The notes beneath the pieces are model-generated. The model was given only the letters and a program-made list of their open reading frames with translations. It did not search any database and was not told the DNA's origin. A program made the translations under genes and the position numbers. DNA of 64,000 bases from Herbinix luporum (GTDB lineage: Bacteria; Bacillota; Clostridia; Lachnospirales; Lachnospiraceae): contig NZ_LN879430.1 in the NCBI RefSeq assembly GCF_900070325.1, forward strand, positions 298,501 through 362,500, written 5' to 3'. Of this stretch, positions 38,253 through 48,341 are shown piece by piece. Every line of letters starts with the position of its first letter. Position 1 is the first letter of the stretch.

Positions 38253-38451
38253 AAAGTATGTAGAAGATTTAAGAACAAAATCCATTGCAGATTTAAATGA
38301 AGAGTTAGTAGCTGCGAAGAAGGAGCTTTTCAACCTTAGATTCCAAAATGCAACCAATCAGTTGGATAATACTAGTAGAATCAAGGAAGTTAGAAAAAAC
38401 ATAGCTAGAATTCAGACTGTTATTTCAGAGATGAAGAAGGCTTCCAAATAA
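38242..38451 (+). CDS. rpmC: 50S ribosomal protein L29
   Basis: A 69-residue two-helix protein near the tunnel exit, with [20 protein letters not shown] typical of L29. The ATG at 38242 is chosen because the in-frame GTG at 38233 forms part of the ribosome binding site (AAGGCGGTG). It overlaps the end of rplP. Confidence 0.94.
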   Translation: MKTKKYVEDLRTKSIADLNEELVAAKKELFNLRFQNATNQLDNTSRIKEVRKNIARIQTVISEMKKASK

Positions 38452-38506
38452 TTAGGACTCTTGACCAAGTAAATTGGTGGCCGAAAGTCCTGGAAAGGAG
38501 TATCGT

Positions 38507-38761
38507 ATGGAAAGGAATTTGAGAAAAGTACGGATCGGTAAAGTTGTCAGTGACAAGATGGATAAGACCATTGTAGTTGCAATCGTTGATAATGTAAAAC
38601 ATCCGTTATATGGTAAGATCGTAAAAAGAACCTATAAATTAAAGGCTCATGATGAAAATAATGAATGCAAAATCGGTGACCGTGTAAAAGTTATGGAGAC
38701 AAGACCTTTGTCAAAGGACAAGAGATGGAGACTTGTTGAAATAATCGAAAAGGCAAAATAA
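38507..38761 (+). CDS. rpsQ: 30S ribosomal protein S17
   Basis: An 84-residue OB-fold protein binding 16S rRNA helices 7 and 11. [19 protein letters not shown] and [18 protein letters not shown] are diagnostic. The ATG follows AAAGGAG by 7 bases; the upstream in-frame start lacks a site. Confidence 0.96.
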   Translation: MERNLRKVRIGKVVSDKMDKTIVVAIVDNVKHPLYGKIVKRTYKLKAHDENNECKIGDRVKVMETRPLSKDKRWRLVEIIEKAK

Positions 38762-38804
38762 TTTAATATAGGTTGGATTTATTACAACTGAAAGGAGTAT
38801 TATC

Positions 38805-39173
38805 ATGATACAGGTTGAATCAAGACTGAAAGTCGCCGATAACACCGGTGCAAAAGAATTGCTTTGTATCAGAGTATTAGGCGGAACAGGCAGAAGATAT
38901 GCCAACATTGGCGATATCATTGTTGCTTCGGTTAAAGATGCAACACCTGGTGGTGTTGTTAAGAAGGGCGATGTTGTCAAAGCTGTTGTGGTACGTACCG
39001 TCAAGGGCGCACGCCGCAAAGACGGATCATATATTAGATTTGATGAAAATGCTGCTGTAATTATCAAAGATGACAATAATCCAAGAGGAACCCGTATCTT
39101 TGGACCGGTAGCGAGAGAATTAAGAGAGAAACATTTCATGAAAATAGTTTCTTTAGCACCAGAAGTATTATAA
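38805..39173 (+). CDS. rplN: 50S ribosomal protein L14
   Basis: A 122-residue protein at inter-subunit bridge B8 and the RsfS-binding site. [20 protein letters not shown] and [16 protein letters not shown] are highly conserved. It is followed 13 bases later by rplX. Confidence 0.97.
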   Translation: MIQVESRLKVADNTGAKELLCIRVLGGTGRRYANIGDIIVASVKDATPGGVVKKGDVVKAVVVRTVKGARRKDGSYIRFDENAAVIIKDDNNPRGTRIFGPVARELREKHFMKIVSLAPEVL

Positions 39174-39186
39174 GGAGGTGTCAACC

Positions 39187-39504
39187 GTGGCAACGACGAA
39201 AATAAAGAAGGGTGATAACGTTAAAGTTATTGCCGGTAAAGATAAAGGTAAAGAGGGCAAAGTACTTGAAGTAAGAAACGGTAAAGTTATCGTTGAAGGT
39301 GTAAACATGATCTCCAAGCACACCAAGCCCAACCAGGCAAATCCTAAGGGTGGTATCGTCCGCCAGGAAGCGCCTATTGATGCTTCGAATGTTATGTATG
39401 TTCATAAAGGAAAAGTAACCAGAGTTGGTTTTAAGTTCGTAGAAGGTAAAAATGGCCTTAAGAAAGTACGTATTGCTAAATCAACCGGCGAGGTTATTGA
39501 CTAA
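39187..39504 (+). CDS. rplX: 50S ribosomal protein L24
   Basis: A 105-residue KOW-domain assembly initiator. [20 protein letters not shown] is the KOW motif. The GTG start at 39187 (MATTKIKKG) is preferred because the alternative GTG at 39178 lies within the AAGGAGGTG site. Confidence 0.94.
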   Translation: MATTKIKKGDNVKVIAGKDKGKEGKVLEVRNGKVIVEGVNMISKHTKPNQANPKGGIVRQEAPIDASNVMYVHKGKVTRVGFKFVEGKNGLKKVRIAKSTGEVID

Positions 39505-39526
39505 TTAAGAGAGGAGGTTTTCGTAA

Positions 39527-40066
39527 GTGGCTCGACTAAAAGATTTTTATTATAATGAAATCGTTCCTGGCATGATAAAGAAATTCGGATACAAGAATGC
39601 TTTAGAAGTGCCGAAGCTTGATAAAATCGTCATCAACATGGGTGTTGGTGAGGCAAAGGAAAATGCCAAAGTATTAGAGTCCGCAGTTAAAGACTTAGAG
39701 ATTATCGCAGGTCAGAAACCGGTAATTACTAAGGCTAAGAAATCAGTTGCCAACTTTAAACTTAGGGAAGGCATGTCAATTGGATGTAAAGTAACCTTAC
39801 GTGGCGAAAAAATGTATGATTTTGCTGATCGTTTGATTAACCTGGCACTACCTAGAGTTCGTGACTTTAGAGGTGTTAACCCCAATGCTTTTGACGGCAG
39901 AGGAAATTATGCCCTCGGTATTAAAGAGCAATTAATCTTCCCTGAAATTGACTATGATAAGGTGGACAAAGTAAGAGGTATGGATATTATCTTTGTTACC
40001 ACAGCCAAAACAGATGAAGAGGCTCGTGAACTGTTAACAGGGTTTGGAATGCCATTTAGAAAGTAA
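39527..40066 (+). CDS. rplE: 50S ribosomal protein L5
   Basis: A 179-residue protein binding 5S rRNA and the P-site tRNA loop. [20 protein letters not shown] and [20 protein letters not shown] are diagnostic. GTG start after GAGGAGG. Confidence 0.96.
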   Translation: MARLKDFYYNEIVPGMIKKFGYKNALEVPKLDKIVINMGVGEAKENAKVLESAVKDLEIIAGQKPVITKAKKSVANFKLREGMSIGCKVTLRGEKMYDFADRLINLALPRVRDFRGVNPNAFDGRGNYALGIKEQLIFPEIDYDKVDKVRGMDIIFVTTAKTDEEARELLTGFGMPFRK

Positions 40067-40079
40067 GGAGGAAAAATCC

Positions 40080-40265
40080 ATGGCTAAAAAGTCAATGATA
40101 GTAAAGCAACAGCGTAAACAAAAATTCTCCACAAGAGAATATAACCGTTGCAGAATATGTGGCCGTCCCCATGCATATTTGAGAAAATATGGAATCTGCA
40201 GAATATGTTTTCGCGAATTAGCATATAAAGGACAGATACCAGGCGTTAAAAAAGCAAGCTGGTAA
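40080..40265 (+). CDS. rpsN: 30S ribosomal protein S14, zinc-binding type
   Basis: A 61-residue short S14 (type Z) with four zinc cysteines C24, C27, C40 and C43 (RCRICGR...CRICFRE). It ends [11 protein letters not shown] as expected. The start at 40080 has AAGGAGG upstream; the longer reading would overlap rplE. Confidence 0.97.
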   Translation: MAKKSMIVKQQRKQKFSTREYNRCRICGRPHAYLRKYGICRICFRELAYKGQIPGVKKASW

Positions 40266-40289
40266 TTGATAGGAAAGGAGGCAAAATAA

Positions 40290-40691
40290 ATGACAATGAG
40301 CGATCCAATTGCAGATATGCTTACAAGAATTCGTAATGCAAATACTGCAAAACATGATACAGTTGATGTACCTGCTTCTAAGATGAAAATTGCCATCGCG
40401 GATATCCTATTAAGGGAAGGATATATCAAGAATTACGAAATTGAAGAAGTCGGAAATTTTAAAACAATCCATATCACTTTAAAATATGGTAAAGATAAAA
40501 ACACTAAGATTATAACCGGACTTAAGAGAATATCAAAACCGGGCCTTCGTGTTTATGCTAGTAAAGACCAGCTTCCAAAGGTACTTGGCGGCTTAGGAAT
40601 TGCTATTATTTCAACAAATAAAGGTGTGCTGACCGATAGGGAAGCAAGAGAACAAAATGTAGGCGGAGAGGTTCTTGCATTTGTATGGTAA
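40290..40691 (+). CDS. rpsH: 30S ribosomal protein S8
   Basis: A 133-residue 16S rRNA-binding protein. It opens [20 protein letters not shown] and ends [11 protein letters not shown] with the [14 protein letters not shown] motif. In E. coli S8 represses the spc operon; no comparable site was identified here. Confidence 0.97.
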   Translation: MTMSDPIADMLTRIRNANTAKHDTVDVPASKMKIAIADILLREGYIKNYEIEEVGNFKTIHITLKYGKDKNTKIITGLKRISKPGLRVYASKDQLPKVLGGLGIAIISTNKGVLTDREAREQNVGGEVLAFVW

Positions 40692-40773
40692 ACTAAAAGT
40701 TTCCATACTATGCACCTTATATGTTTACAAGACACTAGATTAAATTGATCCAAATATTATAGGAGGTGCGGGC

Positions 40774-41313
40774 ATGTCACGTATAGGAAGAATGCCTATC
40801 GCTATACCTGCAGGTGTAACTGTAGATGTAGCAGAAAATAATAAAGTGACCGTAAAAGGACCCAAAGGAACATTAGAAAGATTATTACCTTCTGAGATGA
40901 CTATCAAGGTAGAGGGTTCAGAAGTAATTGTAAATAGACCTAATGATTTGAAGAAGATGAAAGCCTTTCATGGTCTTACAAGAACATTAATTGCAAATAT
41001 GATTATCGGTGTTACCGAAGGATATCAAAAGACTCTTGAGATTAACGGTGTTGGTTATAGAGCAGCTAAGTCTGGTAAAGAGTTAACATTAACCGTTGGC
41101 TATTCCCATCCGGTAGTAATGATCGATCCGGAAGGTATTGAGTCTACAGTAGATCAGAACAAGATTATTATTAAAGGTATAGATAAAGAAAAGGTTGGCC
41201 AATACGCCGCTGAAATCAGAGCTAAGAGACCACCCGAACCATATAAGGGCAAGGGAATTAAGTATGCTGATGAAGTAATCAGACGCAAAGTTGGTAAGGC
41301 CGGTAAGAAGTAA
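40774..41313 (+). CDS. rplF: 50S ribosomal protein L6
   Basis: A 179-residue protein near the sarcin-ricin loop. It opens [15 protein letters not shown] and ends [20 protein letters not shown]. Preceded by AGGAGGTG. Confidence 0.97.
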   Translation: MSRIGRMPIAIPAGVTVDVAENNKVTVKGPKGTLERLLPSEMTIKVEGSEVIVNRPNDLKKMKAFHGLTRTLIANMIIGVTEGYQKTLEINGVGYRAAKSGKELTLTVGYSHPVVMIDPEGIESTVDQNKIIIKGIDKEKVGQYAAEIRAKRPPEPYKGKGIKYADEVIRRKVGKAGKK

Positions 41314-41330
41314 AGGAGGAGTGAAATAAG

Positions 41331-41699
41331 ATGGTTAAAAAAGAATCAAGAACTGATATAAGAAGAAAAAAGCATAGAAAAATCCGTAACCGTTTCACGG
41401 GTACTCCTGAGAGACCGCGCTTGGCAGTGTTTAGAAGCAATAATCACATGTATGCACAGATTATTGATGATACGGCCGGACATACTTTAGTTGCAGCTTC
41501 TACCCTAGAAAAAGATGTTAAGGCGGAACTTGAAAAAACCAACGATGTGGCAGCCGCAGCATATTTAGGAAATGTTATTGCTAAAAGAGCAGTTGAAAAA
41601 GGTATTAAGGCTGTTGTCTTTGATAGAGGCGGTTTTATATATCAAGGAAAGATCAAAGCGTTGGCAGATGCGGCCCGTGAAGCCGGTCTTGAATTCTAG
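41331..41699 (+). CDS. rplR: 50S ribosomal protein L18
   Basis: A 122-residue 5S rRNA-binding protein. [20 protein letters not shown] and [20 protein letters not shown] are diagnostic. Confidence 0.97.
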   Translation: MVKKESRTDIRRKKHRKIRNRFTGTPERPRLAVFRSNNHMYAQIIDDTAGHTLVAASTLEKDVKAELEKTNDVAAAAYLGNVIAKRAVEKGIKAVVFDRGGFIYQGKIKALADAAREAGLEF

Positions 41700-41715
41700 G
41701 TAAGGAGGAAAACAC

Positions 41716-42219
41716 ATGAAACGTTTAACTGTTGATACAAGTCAACTTGAAGATAAAGTAGTATCAATCAAGCGTGTAACTAAGGTTGTTAAAGGCGGAC
41801 GTAATATGCGTTTTACAGCATTAGTTGTTGTCGGTGATAAAAACGGACTCGTAGGCGCAGGACTTGGTAAAGCGGCAGAAATTCCCGAAGCAATCCGCAA
41901 GGGTAAAGAAGCTGCAACAAAGAACTTAATCCGTGTACCTATTGATGAAAACGGAAGCATACCCCATGACTATATGGGTAAATTCGGTGGTGCTTCGGTA
42001 CTCTTGAAGCGTTCTCCCGAGGGTACAGGTGTTATTGCCGGCGGACCGGTACGTAACGTACTAGAGCTTGCAGGATACAAGAACATCCGTACCAAGTCTT
42101 TAGGTTCTAACAATAAGCATAATGTAGTTTTGGCTACGATTGATGGACTAAGCCGCTTAAAGACCCCTGAGGAAGTAGCAAAGCTTCGTGGTGTTCCGGT
42201 AGAACAGCTTATTAATTAA
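41716..42219 (+). CDS. rpsE: 30S ribosomal protein S5
   Basis: A 167-residue protein at the mRNA entry site, affecting decoding accuracy. [20 protein letters not shown] and [20 protein letters not shown] are conserved. Preceded by AAGGAGG. Confidence 0.97.
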   Translation: MKRLTVDTSQLEDKVVSIKRVTKVVKGGRNMRFTALVVVGDKNGLVGAGLGKAAEIPEAIRKGKEAATKNLIRVPIDENGSIPHDYMGKFGGASVLLKRSPEGTGVIAGGPVRNVLELAGYKNIRTKSLGSNNKHNVVLATIDGLSRLKTPEEVAKLRGVPVEQLIN

Positions 42220-42255
42220 AGCACTACCTAAGTAATTTAATATGGAGGTGTCAAA

Positions 42256-42438
42256 ATGGCAGACAAATTAAAAATAACATTAGTGAAGTCTACAATCGGT
42301 GCCATTCCTAAGCACAGGGCAACCATTAAGGCTCTCGGTTTAAGAAAACTTAACAAAACCGTAGAAATGCCGGATAATCCTGCAGTTAGGGGAATGATAA
42401 ATCAAGTAAAACACCTGGTAAAGGTTGAAGAAATATAA
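42256..42438 (+). CDS. rpmD: 50S ribosomal protein L30
   Basis: A 60-residue protein. [20 protein letters not shown] and [16 protein letters not shown] are typical of L30, which is absent from some bacterial groups but kept in Firmicutes. Confidence 0.95.
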   Translation: MADKLKITLVKSTIGAIPKHRATIKALGLRKLNKTVEMPDNPAVRGMINQVKHLVKVEEI

Positions 42439-42465
42439 TTTTGCCAAAGAAGGAGGTGCACGTAG

Positions 42466-42903
42466 ATGAATCTATCAGAATTAAAGCCTGCATATGGTTC
42501 TAAAGAGAATCGCTTTAGAAAAGGTCGTGGACATGGTTCAGGCAATGGTAAGACAGCAGGCAAGGGTCACAAAGGACAAAAAGCACGTTCCGGAGCTCCA
42601 AGGATAGGGTTTGAAGGTGGACAGATGCCACTTTACAGAAGAATACCCAAACGTGGTTTTACTAACAGAAATACAAAAGAGATAGTTGCAATTAACGTAG
42701 ATGTATTAAATAAATTTGATGATGGTGCTACAGTAACAGTTGATTCATTAATTGAAGCCGGAATCATTAAAAATCCTAAGGATGGAGTTAAGATTCTTGG
42801 CAATGGAGAACTTACTAAGAAGCTGGATGTCAAGGTTAATGCATACAGTGCGAGTGCAGCAGAAAAAATTCAGGCTCTTGGTGGAAATGCTGAGGTGATT
42901 TAG
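42466..42903 (+). CDS. rplO: 50S ribosomal protein L15
   Basis: A 145-residue protein. The Gly-rich extension [20 protein letters not shown] and [20 protein letters not shown] are diagnostic. The end of the gene carries the ribosome binding site for secY, one base downstream. Confidence 0.97.
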   Translation: MNLSELKPAYGSKENRFRKGRGHGSGNGKTAGKGHKGQKARSGAPRIGFEGGQMPLYRRIPKRGFTNRNTKEIVAINVDVLNKFDDGATVTVDSLIEAGIIKNPKDGVKILGNGELTKKLDVKVNAYSASAAEKIQALGGNAEVI

Positions 42904-42904
42904 T

Positions 42905-44242
42905 ATGTTTAAAACATTCCGAAACGCGTTAAAAGTTAAAGACATCAGGGCGAAGCTATTTTATACATTTCTTGCATTAATAATAGTAAGGCTAGGAACT
43001 CTGCTTCCTGCCCCTGCTATCAGCAGGGAAGCAGTGGAAGAAGTGTTTTCCAGTATTAATCTTGGTTTCTTTAACAACCTAACCGGCGGTTCTTTTACCA
43101 AGATGTCAATATTTGCATTAAGCATTTCTCCATATATTTCTGCCTCCATTATAGTACAGCTATTAACTATAGCTATACCTAAACTTGAGGAGCTGCAGAA
43201 AGAGGGAGAAGACGGAAGGAAAAAGATTGAGGAATTAACCCGTTACATGGCCGTAGGTCTTGCGGTTCTAGAATCTTTAGCAATGGCAATCGGCTTTGGG
43301 GGCAGTTCAGGTGTATTGGAAAATGGATTAACCTTCACTAACGTGGTGCTTGTAGTAGCATCCTTTACGGCAGGTTCAACTTTCCTAATGTGGCTTGGAG
43401 AACGAATCACACAAAACGGTATCGGTAACGGTATTTCTATTATTCTTTTGATTAATATTGTATCAACGATGCCTGCAGATTTTATAAGATTGTTTTTCCA
43501 GTTTGTATATCAAAAACCCATTGGTAATGCAATTTTAGCTGTAGTAATTACCTTATTAGTAATTTTATTTACTATCGTATTTGTATTGATAATTCAGAAC
43601 GGTGAAAGAAAGATTCCCGTTCAGTATGCGAAAAAAGTACAGGGAAGGAAAATGGTGGGTGGACAAACATCTCATATTCCTTTAAAGGTAAATACAGCAG
43701 GAGTTATACCGGTTATATTTGCCGGATCTTTAATGTCATTCCCCGGAGTTATTGCTTCATTCTTTGGAGTATATCCAGCAAGGGCCTATTTTTGGCCCAA
43801 GGTACTTAAAGTATTAGATCAAGGTAGCTGGTTAAATATTAACTTTAAAAACTTTGATTTCGGTGAGTTTAAATACTCAATTGGCCTGCTGATTTATATA
43901 GGATTAATCATTTTCTTTGCTTATTTCTATACATCAATTACATTTAATCCGATTGAGATAGCTAATAATATGAAGAAGCAAGGTGGTTTTATACCTGGAA
44001 TTCGTCCCGGTAAACCAACTTCAGATCATTTAAACAAAGTACTTAATCATATTATCTTTATCGGTGCAATTGGACTAATAATCGTGTCAATTATACCTAT
44101 ATTCTTTTCGGGAGTTTTTGGTGCCAGTGTAAGCTTTGGCGGTACATCAATTATCATTATAGTTGGTGTTATCATTGAGACAATCAAAGAGGTTGAATCA
44201 CAGATGCTTGTACGTCACTATAAAGGCTTCTTGAATGATTAA
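42905..44242 (+). CDS. secY: Preprotein translocase subunit SecY
   Basis: A 445-residue channel subunit with about ten transmembrane helices, forming SecYEG with SecE (4379). The conserved KVNTAGVIPVIFAGSLMSFP segment and the cytosolic loop GIRPGKPTSDHLN are present. Its start is 1 base after the rplO stop, using GAGGTG inside rplO, so the two are coupled. Confidence 0.96.
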   Translation: MFKTFRNALKVKDIRAKLFYTFLALIIVRLGTLLPAPAISREAVEEVFSSINLGFFNNLTGGSFTKMSIFALSISPYISASIIVQLLTIAIPKLEELQKEGEDGRKKIEELTRYMAVGLAVLESLAMAIGFGGSSGVLENGLTFTNVVLVVASFTAGSTFLMWLGERITQNGIGNGISIILLINIVSTMPADFIRLFFQFVYQKPIGNAILAVVITLLVILFTIVFVLIIQNGERKIPVQYAKKVQGRKMVGGQTSHIPLKVNTAGVIPVIFAGSLMSFPGVIASFFGVYPARAYFWPKVLKVLDQGSWLNINFKNFDFGEFKYSIGLLIYIGLIIFFAYFYTSITFNPIEIANNMKKQGGFIPGIRPGKPTSDHLNKVLNHIIFIGAIGLIIVSIIPIFFSGVFGASVSFGGTSIIIIVGVIIETIKEVESQMLVRHYKGFLND

Positions 44243-44277
44243 TTAAATTATAATTTGCAAAAGATAGAATCCGTGGT

Positions 44278-44320
44278 GGGACAATCATATAGGGCTAAAT
44301 TTGGGCAGCCCGATTGTCTC
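44278..44320 (+). promoter_or_regulatory. Stable hairpin between secY and adk
   Basis: GGGACAATC (44278-44286) pairs with GATTGTCTC (44312-44320), allowing one G-U, and an inner GGGCT/AGCCC helix adds stability. There is no T-run. It may be a processing or regulatory element that separates secY from adk-map-infA expression. Confidence 0.45.
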
Positions 44321-44392
44321 ATTACGGTAAATAAAAAATCACCAACAAAAGATAGAGAAACTGAATGCTAAGTAAAATCGGGGGGAACAAGT

Positions 44393-45037
44393 GTGAAGAT
44401 AATAATGTTAGGAGCGCCCGGGGCCGGTAAAGGCACACAAGCTAAAAAGATAGCCCAAGAATTTGGCATACCCCATATATCTACCGGTGATATATTTCGT
44501 GAGAATATAAAAAACAATACGCAACTTGGCATAAAAGCCAAGGAATATATAGATCAAGGACTTTTGGTGCCGGACGAATTAGTTATGGATCTTATTATAG
44601 ATCGTTTTAAAGCTAATGACTGTAAAGACGGTTATGTGCTGGATGGATTCCCAAGGACTATCTATCAAGCAGAAGCCTTAGATAAGAAACTTAAAAATAA
44701 AAATGAAAGTATAGACCATGTAATTAATATTGAGGTATCAGATGAGCTTATCGTAAGAAGGATGTCCGGAAGAAGGGCATGCCTTAATTGCGGTAGAACC
44801 TATCATATAAAAACCCTAAAACCTAAGGTAGAAGATATCTGTGATTACTGTAATACAAAGCTGGTTCTTAGGGATGATGATAAACCTGAGACAGTAAAAA
44901 AACGCTTACAGGTTTATCACGAACAGACACAACCGCTTATAGATTACTATAATCAAAAAGGATTATTGCGCAGTATGGATGGTACCAAGGACATTGAGGT
45001 TTTATACAAGGAAATTATGGATTTTTTAAAGGATTAA
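44393..45037 (+). CDS. adk: Adenylate kinase
   Basis: A 214-residue enzyme interconverting ATP + AMP and 2 ADP. P-loop GAPGAGKGT at residues 7-15, AMP-binding HISTGDIFRENIK, and a LID with two CxxC pairs (CLNCG...CDYC), so it is the zinc-binding Gram-positive form. GTG start after GGGGGAAC. Position after secY is conserved in Firmicutes. Confidence 0.96.
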   Translation: MKIIMLGAPGAGKGTQAKKIAQEFGIPHISTGDIFRENIKNNTQLGIKAKEYIDQGLLVPDELVMDLIIDRFKANDCKDGYVLDGFPRTIYQAEALDKKLKNKNESIDHVINIEVSDELIVRRMSGRRACLNCGRTYHIKTLKPKVEDICDYCNTKLVLRDDDKPETVKKRLQVYHEQTQPLIDYYNQKGLLRSMDGTKDIEVLYKEIMDFLKD

Positions 45038-45067
45038 ACATGGGTGCAATCTGAAAGGAAGAGTTGA

Positions 45068-45820
45068 ATGCCAATAAGCATTAAATCTGAAAAAGAAATA
45101 AAACTAATGGAAGAATCCGGAAGAATTCTTGCAAAAGTACATGAGGAATTGGAGAAACTAATAAGACCGGGAATCACTACACTGGAGATAGATAAGAAAT
45201 GCTATGAGATTATTAAAAGCTTCGGTTGCATTCCTTCATTTTTAAATTATAATGGATATCCTGCCTCTTTGTGTATTTCAATTAATGACGAGGTGGTCCA
45301 TGGAATCCCCGACACGAAACATATCCTTAAGGAAGGGGATATTGTAAGCCTTGACTGCGGGGTAATATATGAGGGGTATCATTCAGATGCGGCTAGGACG
45401 GTTCCGGTTGGTGAAATATCAGAAGAAGCCAAAAAATTAATTGAAGTGACTAAACAAAGCTTTTTTGAAGGTATTAAATTCGCCAAAGCTGGGAATTATC
45501 TACATGAAATCTCTGAAGCTATCCAAACTTATGTAGAATCCTTTGGATTTTCCGTAGTAAGAGATTTGGTGGGACATGGAATAGGAAGAAATCTTCATGA
45601 GGAACCGCAGGTACCAAATTTCAAACAAAGAAACAGAGGGCCAAAGCTGGCGCCAGGAATGACCTTGGCTATTGAGCCAATGGTAAATGCAGGACGATGT
45701 GATGTATACTGGCTGGATAATGATTGGACTGTTGTTACCGAAGATGGGTCTCTTTCAGCCCATTATGAAAACACCGTACTGATAACAGATAATGAACCCA
45801 AAATCCTTACAATATTATAA
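45068..45820 (+). CDS. map: Type I methionyl aminopeptidase
   Basis: A 250-residue metalloenzyme that removes N-terminal Met. Metal ligands D96 and D107 (SLDCGVIYEGYHSDAAR), the His in GHGIGRNLHEEP, and Glu residues in AIEPMVNAG and AHYENTVLIT are all present. H79 in the substrate pocket is intact. It is cotranscribed with adk. Confidence 0.96.
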   Translation: MPISIKSEKEIKLMEESGRILAKVHEELEKLIRPGITTLEIDKKCYEIIKSFGCIPSFLNYNGYPASLCISINDEVVHGIPDTKHILKEGDIVSLDCGVIYEGYHSDAARTVPVGEISEEAKKLIEVTKQSFFEGIKFAKAGNYLHEISEAIQTYVESFGFSVVRDLVGHGIGRNLHEEPQVPNFKQRNRGPKLAPGMTLAIEPMVNAGRCDVYWLDNDWTVVTEDGSLSAHYENTVLITDNEPKILTIL

Positions 45821-45837
45821 GAAACCGGAGTTGTTAA

Positions 45838-46119
45838 ATGCAGGATTTAGTAGGAACTTTTGTCATATCAAAATCGGGCAGAGACGCCGGAAAATGTTAT
45901 GTAATAATTAATTCCCATAATGAATATGTATATTTAGTGGATGGAAAGATTAGAACCTTGGATTATCCAAAAAAGAAGAATTTGAAGCATGTAAACAGGT
46001 TAAAATATTTTGATCAAAATCTTGCCGAAGCAATAAAAAATAAGACGGTAAGAAATGAAGAGATTAAAAGAGCCATCAAGATGTTACAGGTTGAAATTTC
46101 AGAAAAGGAGGATGAGTGA
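45838..46119 (+). CDS. KOW-domain RNA-binding protein
   Basis: A 93-residue protein commonly found between map and infA in Clostridia and related to L14e-type KOW proteins. It opens [20 protein letters not shown], followed by [20 protein letters not shown] Lys/Glu-rich helix ends the protein. It probably binds RNA or the ribosome; the exact role is not known. Its stop overlaps the infA start. Confidence 0.85.
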   Translation: MQDLVGTFVISKSGRDAGKCYVIINSHNEYVYLVDGKIRTLDYPKKKNLKHVNRLKYFDQNLAEAIKNKTVRNEEIKRAIKMLQVEISEKEDE

Positions 46120-46337
46120 TGTCAAAATCCGATGTAGTTGAAATTGAAGGTACTGTGGTAGAGAAGCTGCCTAATGCGATGTTTCAGGTTGAACTGGAGA
46201 ATGGGCACAGGGTGTTGGCTCATATCAGTGGCAAACTGCGCATGAATTTTATAAAAATAGTACCTGGTGATAGGGTTACATTAGAATTATCACCCTATGA
46301 TTTGACCAAAGGAAGAATTATATGGCGTGATAAATAA
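46119..46337 (+). CDS. infA: Translation initiation factor IF-1
   Basis: A 72-residue S1/OB-fold factor that blocks the A site during initiation. [40 protein letters not shown] and [13 protein letters not shown] are diagnostic. The ATG at 46119 (after AAAGGAGG) is preferred to the GTG at 46116, giving the canonical length. Confidence 0.97.
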   Translation: MSKSDVVEIEGTVVEKLPNAMFQVELENGHRVLAHISGKLRMNFIKIVPGDRVTLELSPYDLTKGRIIWRDK

Positions 46338-46417
46338 GACTTTGATATCTTTTAATATGTAGCTACTTCGATGAAATATGTCGAGAAACATATTGTAGAT
46401 ATATAGAAAAAAATTGC

Positions 46418-46446
46418 TTGCTATTATATTTCTGCGGTGATATAAT
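46418..46446 (+). promoter_or_regulatory. Promoter upstream of rpmJ and the alpha operon
   Basis: TTGCTA (46418-46423), 17-base spacer, TATAAT (46441-46446) with an extended -10 TGA. It suggests rpmJ-rpsM-rpsK-rpsD-rpoA-rplQ can be transcribed separately from the spc cluster. Confidence 0.7.
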
Positions 46447-46480
46447 AATAAGCGGACTTTTTTGAAAGGGGTGAATTACT

Positions 46481-46594
46481 GTGAAAGTAAGATCATCAGT
46501 AAAACCGATTTGCGAAAAATGCAAAATTATTAGAAGAAAGGGAAGCATCAGAGTAATCTGTGAAAACCCTAAACACAAACAAAGACAAGGCTAA
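46481..46594 (+). CDS. rpmJ: 50S ribosomal protein L36
   Basis: A 37-residue zinc protein, [20 protein letters not shown] and so on, ending KHKQRQG. C11, C14, C27 and H32 form the zinc site of the C+ type. GTG start preceded by AAAGGGG. Too short for many gene finders, but the position between infA and rpsM is standard. Confidence 0.95.
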   Translation: MKVRSSVKPICEKCKIIRRKGSIRVICENPKHKQRQG

Positions 46595-46599
46595 TTTAC

Positions 46600-46850
46600 A
46601 GTAGATTGGAAGTAAAAATCCTCTATTGTTTTAAATATATAGTTCTTGCTTTTTGTGTTACAACTATCTGCCCTAGGCAGAGGAGATTGTGATATTGTGG
46701 GTGGATAATATCTGCCTTAAGATAAACCATGACCGTCATCATGGAATCTTAGCAAGCATAGGGTTTGTATGTTTGTTACAATTTAAAGCGGCTGACGTAA
46801 TAGATTAAGATCTGTTACGGTAAAAACATTGAAATATAAAACAATATTAT
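46600..46850 (+). promoter_or_regulatory. Candidate leader RNA upstream of rpsM
   Basis: A 276-base untranslated gap with several complementary blocks: CTGCCCTAGGCAG, ATGACCGTCATCAT, and TTACGTCAGCC-like arms around 46791-46825. rpsD for the known autoregulator S4 is in this operon, so an S4-responsive leader is a reasonable guess but unproven. Confidence 0.4.
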
Positions 46851-46870
46851 GTTGGAGGTGTACTATACAC

Positions 46871-47239
46871 ATGGCTCGTATCAGTGGTGTAGATTTACCA
46901 AGAGATAAGCGCATAGAAGTAGGTCTTACCTATATATATGGTATAGGAAGAGTAAGTGCGAGACGTATTCTTGCCGAAGCAAATGTTGACCCTAACACCC
47001 GCGTCAGAGATTTAACTGATGATGAGGCGGCTAGGATCCGTGATGTTATCGATGAGACACAGACTGTTGAGGGTGATTTAAGAAGAGAGATCGCACTTAA
47101 CATTAAGAGATTACAAGAAATTGGATGTTATAGAGGAATCCGTCATAGAAAGGGACTTCCGGTAAGAGGTCAAAGAACAAAGACCAATGCCAGAACCAGG
47201 AAGGGTCCTAAGAGAACAGTTGCTAATAAGAAGAAATAA
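46871..47239 (+). CDS. rpsM: 30S ribosomal protein S13
   Basis: A 122-residue 30S head protein forming bridges to the 50S subunit. It opens [20 protein letters not shown] and ends with the basic tail around [20 protein letters not shown]. The start at 46871 follows GGAGGTG; the upstream reading is not supported. Confidence 0.96.
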   Translation: MARISGVDLPRDKRIEVGLTYIYGIGRVSARRILAEANVDPNTRVRDLTDDEAARIRDVIDETQTVEGDLRREIALNIKRLQEIGCYRGIRHRKGLPVRGQRTKTNARTRKGPKRTVANKKK

Positions 47240-47273
47240 TCTGGTAGATAATCCAATAGGAGGGTTTGTTTAA

Positions 47274-47675
47274 ATGGCTAAGAAAATAGCGGCAGCTAAA
47301 AAAGGGACTAAAAGGCGTGTCAAAAAGAACGTAGAACGTGGACAGGCACACATTCAGTCATCTTTTAATAATACAATAGTTACGCTGACAGATGCAGAAG
47401 GAAACGCACTTTCTTGGGCTAGTGCCGGTGGATTAGGCTTCAGAGGTTCAAGAAAATCAACTCCTTACGCAGCTCAAATGGCAGCAGAAACAGCAGCAAA
47501 AGCGGCACTTGTTCATGGTTTAAAATCCGTAGAAGTTATGGTTAAAGGCCCCGGTTCAGGCAGGGAAGCTGCTATCCGTGCAATTCAGGCATGCGGAATT
47601 GAAGTAACAAGTATCAGGGACGTAACACCTGTTCCACATAACGGATGTCGTCCGCCAAAACGCAGAAGAGTCTGA
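47274..47675 (+). CDS. rpsK: 30S ribosomal protein S11
   Basis: A 133-residue platform protein. [38 protein letters not shown] and [17 protein letters not shown] are diagnostic. Confidence 0.97.
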   Translation: MAKKIAAAKKGTKRRVKKNVERGQAHIQSSFNNTIVTLTDAEGNALSWASAGGLGFRGSRKSTPYAAQMAAETAAKAALVHGLKSVEVMVKGPGSGREAAIRAIQACGIEVTSIRDVTPVPHNGCRPPKRRRV

Positions 47676-47690
47676 TAGGAGGTAGAGAAA

Positions 47691-48287
47691 ATGGCTAGAG
47701 ATATGGGTCCAGTATTAAAAAGATGCAGATCCTTAGGTATAGAACCGGCATATCTGGGTATTGATAAAAAATCCAATAGGTCCTTCTCCAGAGCGGGAAA
47801 GAAAACCAGTGAATATGGACTGCAGTTAAGAGAAAAACAGAAAGCCAAATTTATATATGGCATGCTGGAAAAACCTTTTAGAAATTTATTTGACAGAGCT
47901 CAGAAGATGAAAGGCGGCACAGCCGGTGAAAACCTTTTAACTTTATTAGAGCTAAGATTAGACAATGTAATTTTCCGCTTAGGATTTGCTAGAACAAGAT
48001 CTGAGGCAAGACAGATTGTAAGCCACAAGCATGTTTTAGTAAACGGTAAGTGCGTAAATATTCCGTCTTACACAGTAAAGGCCGGAGATACTATAGAGAT
48101 TAGAGAAAAAGGCAAACGTACTCAAAGATATAAAGATATCTTAGAGGTGACTGCCGGAAGAACTGTACCTGCTTGGTTAGAAGCTGACCAGGAGAATTTA
48201 ACCGGTACAGTTAAGGAAGTTCCTACAAGAGACCAAATCGATGTCCCGGTTGATGAAATGTTAATTGTCGAGTTGTACTCCAAATAA
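47691..48287 (+). CDS. rpsD: 30S ribosomal protein S4
   Basis: A 198-residue 16S rRNA-binding assembly initiator and known translational autoregulator. The S4 RNA-binding domain ([20 protein letters not shown]) lies at ~90-150. The N-terminus lacks a zinc CxxC set (cysteine-poor form). Confidence 0.96.
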   Translation: MARDMGPVLKRCRSLGIEPAYLGIDKKSNRSFSRAGKKTSEYGLQLREKQKAKFIYGMLEKPFRNLFDRAQKMKGGTAGENLLTLLELRLDNVIFRLGFARTRSEARQIVSHKHVLVNGKCVNIPSYTVKAGDTIEIREKGKRTQRYKDILEVTAGRTVPAWLEADQENLTGTVKEVPTRDQIDVPVDEMLIVELYSK

Positions 48288-48341
48288 TAACAATAATTAG
48301 ATTGGTGATCAACTCAAATAACCCAGAAGGAGGGTCCTGTT

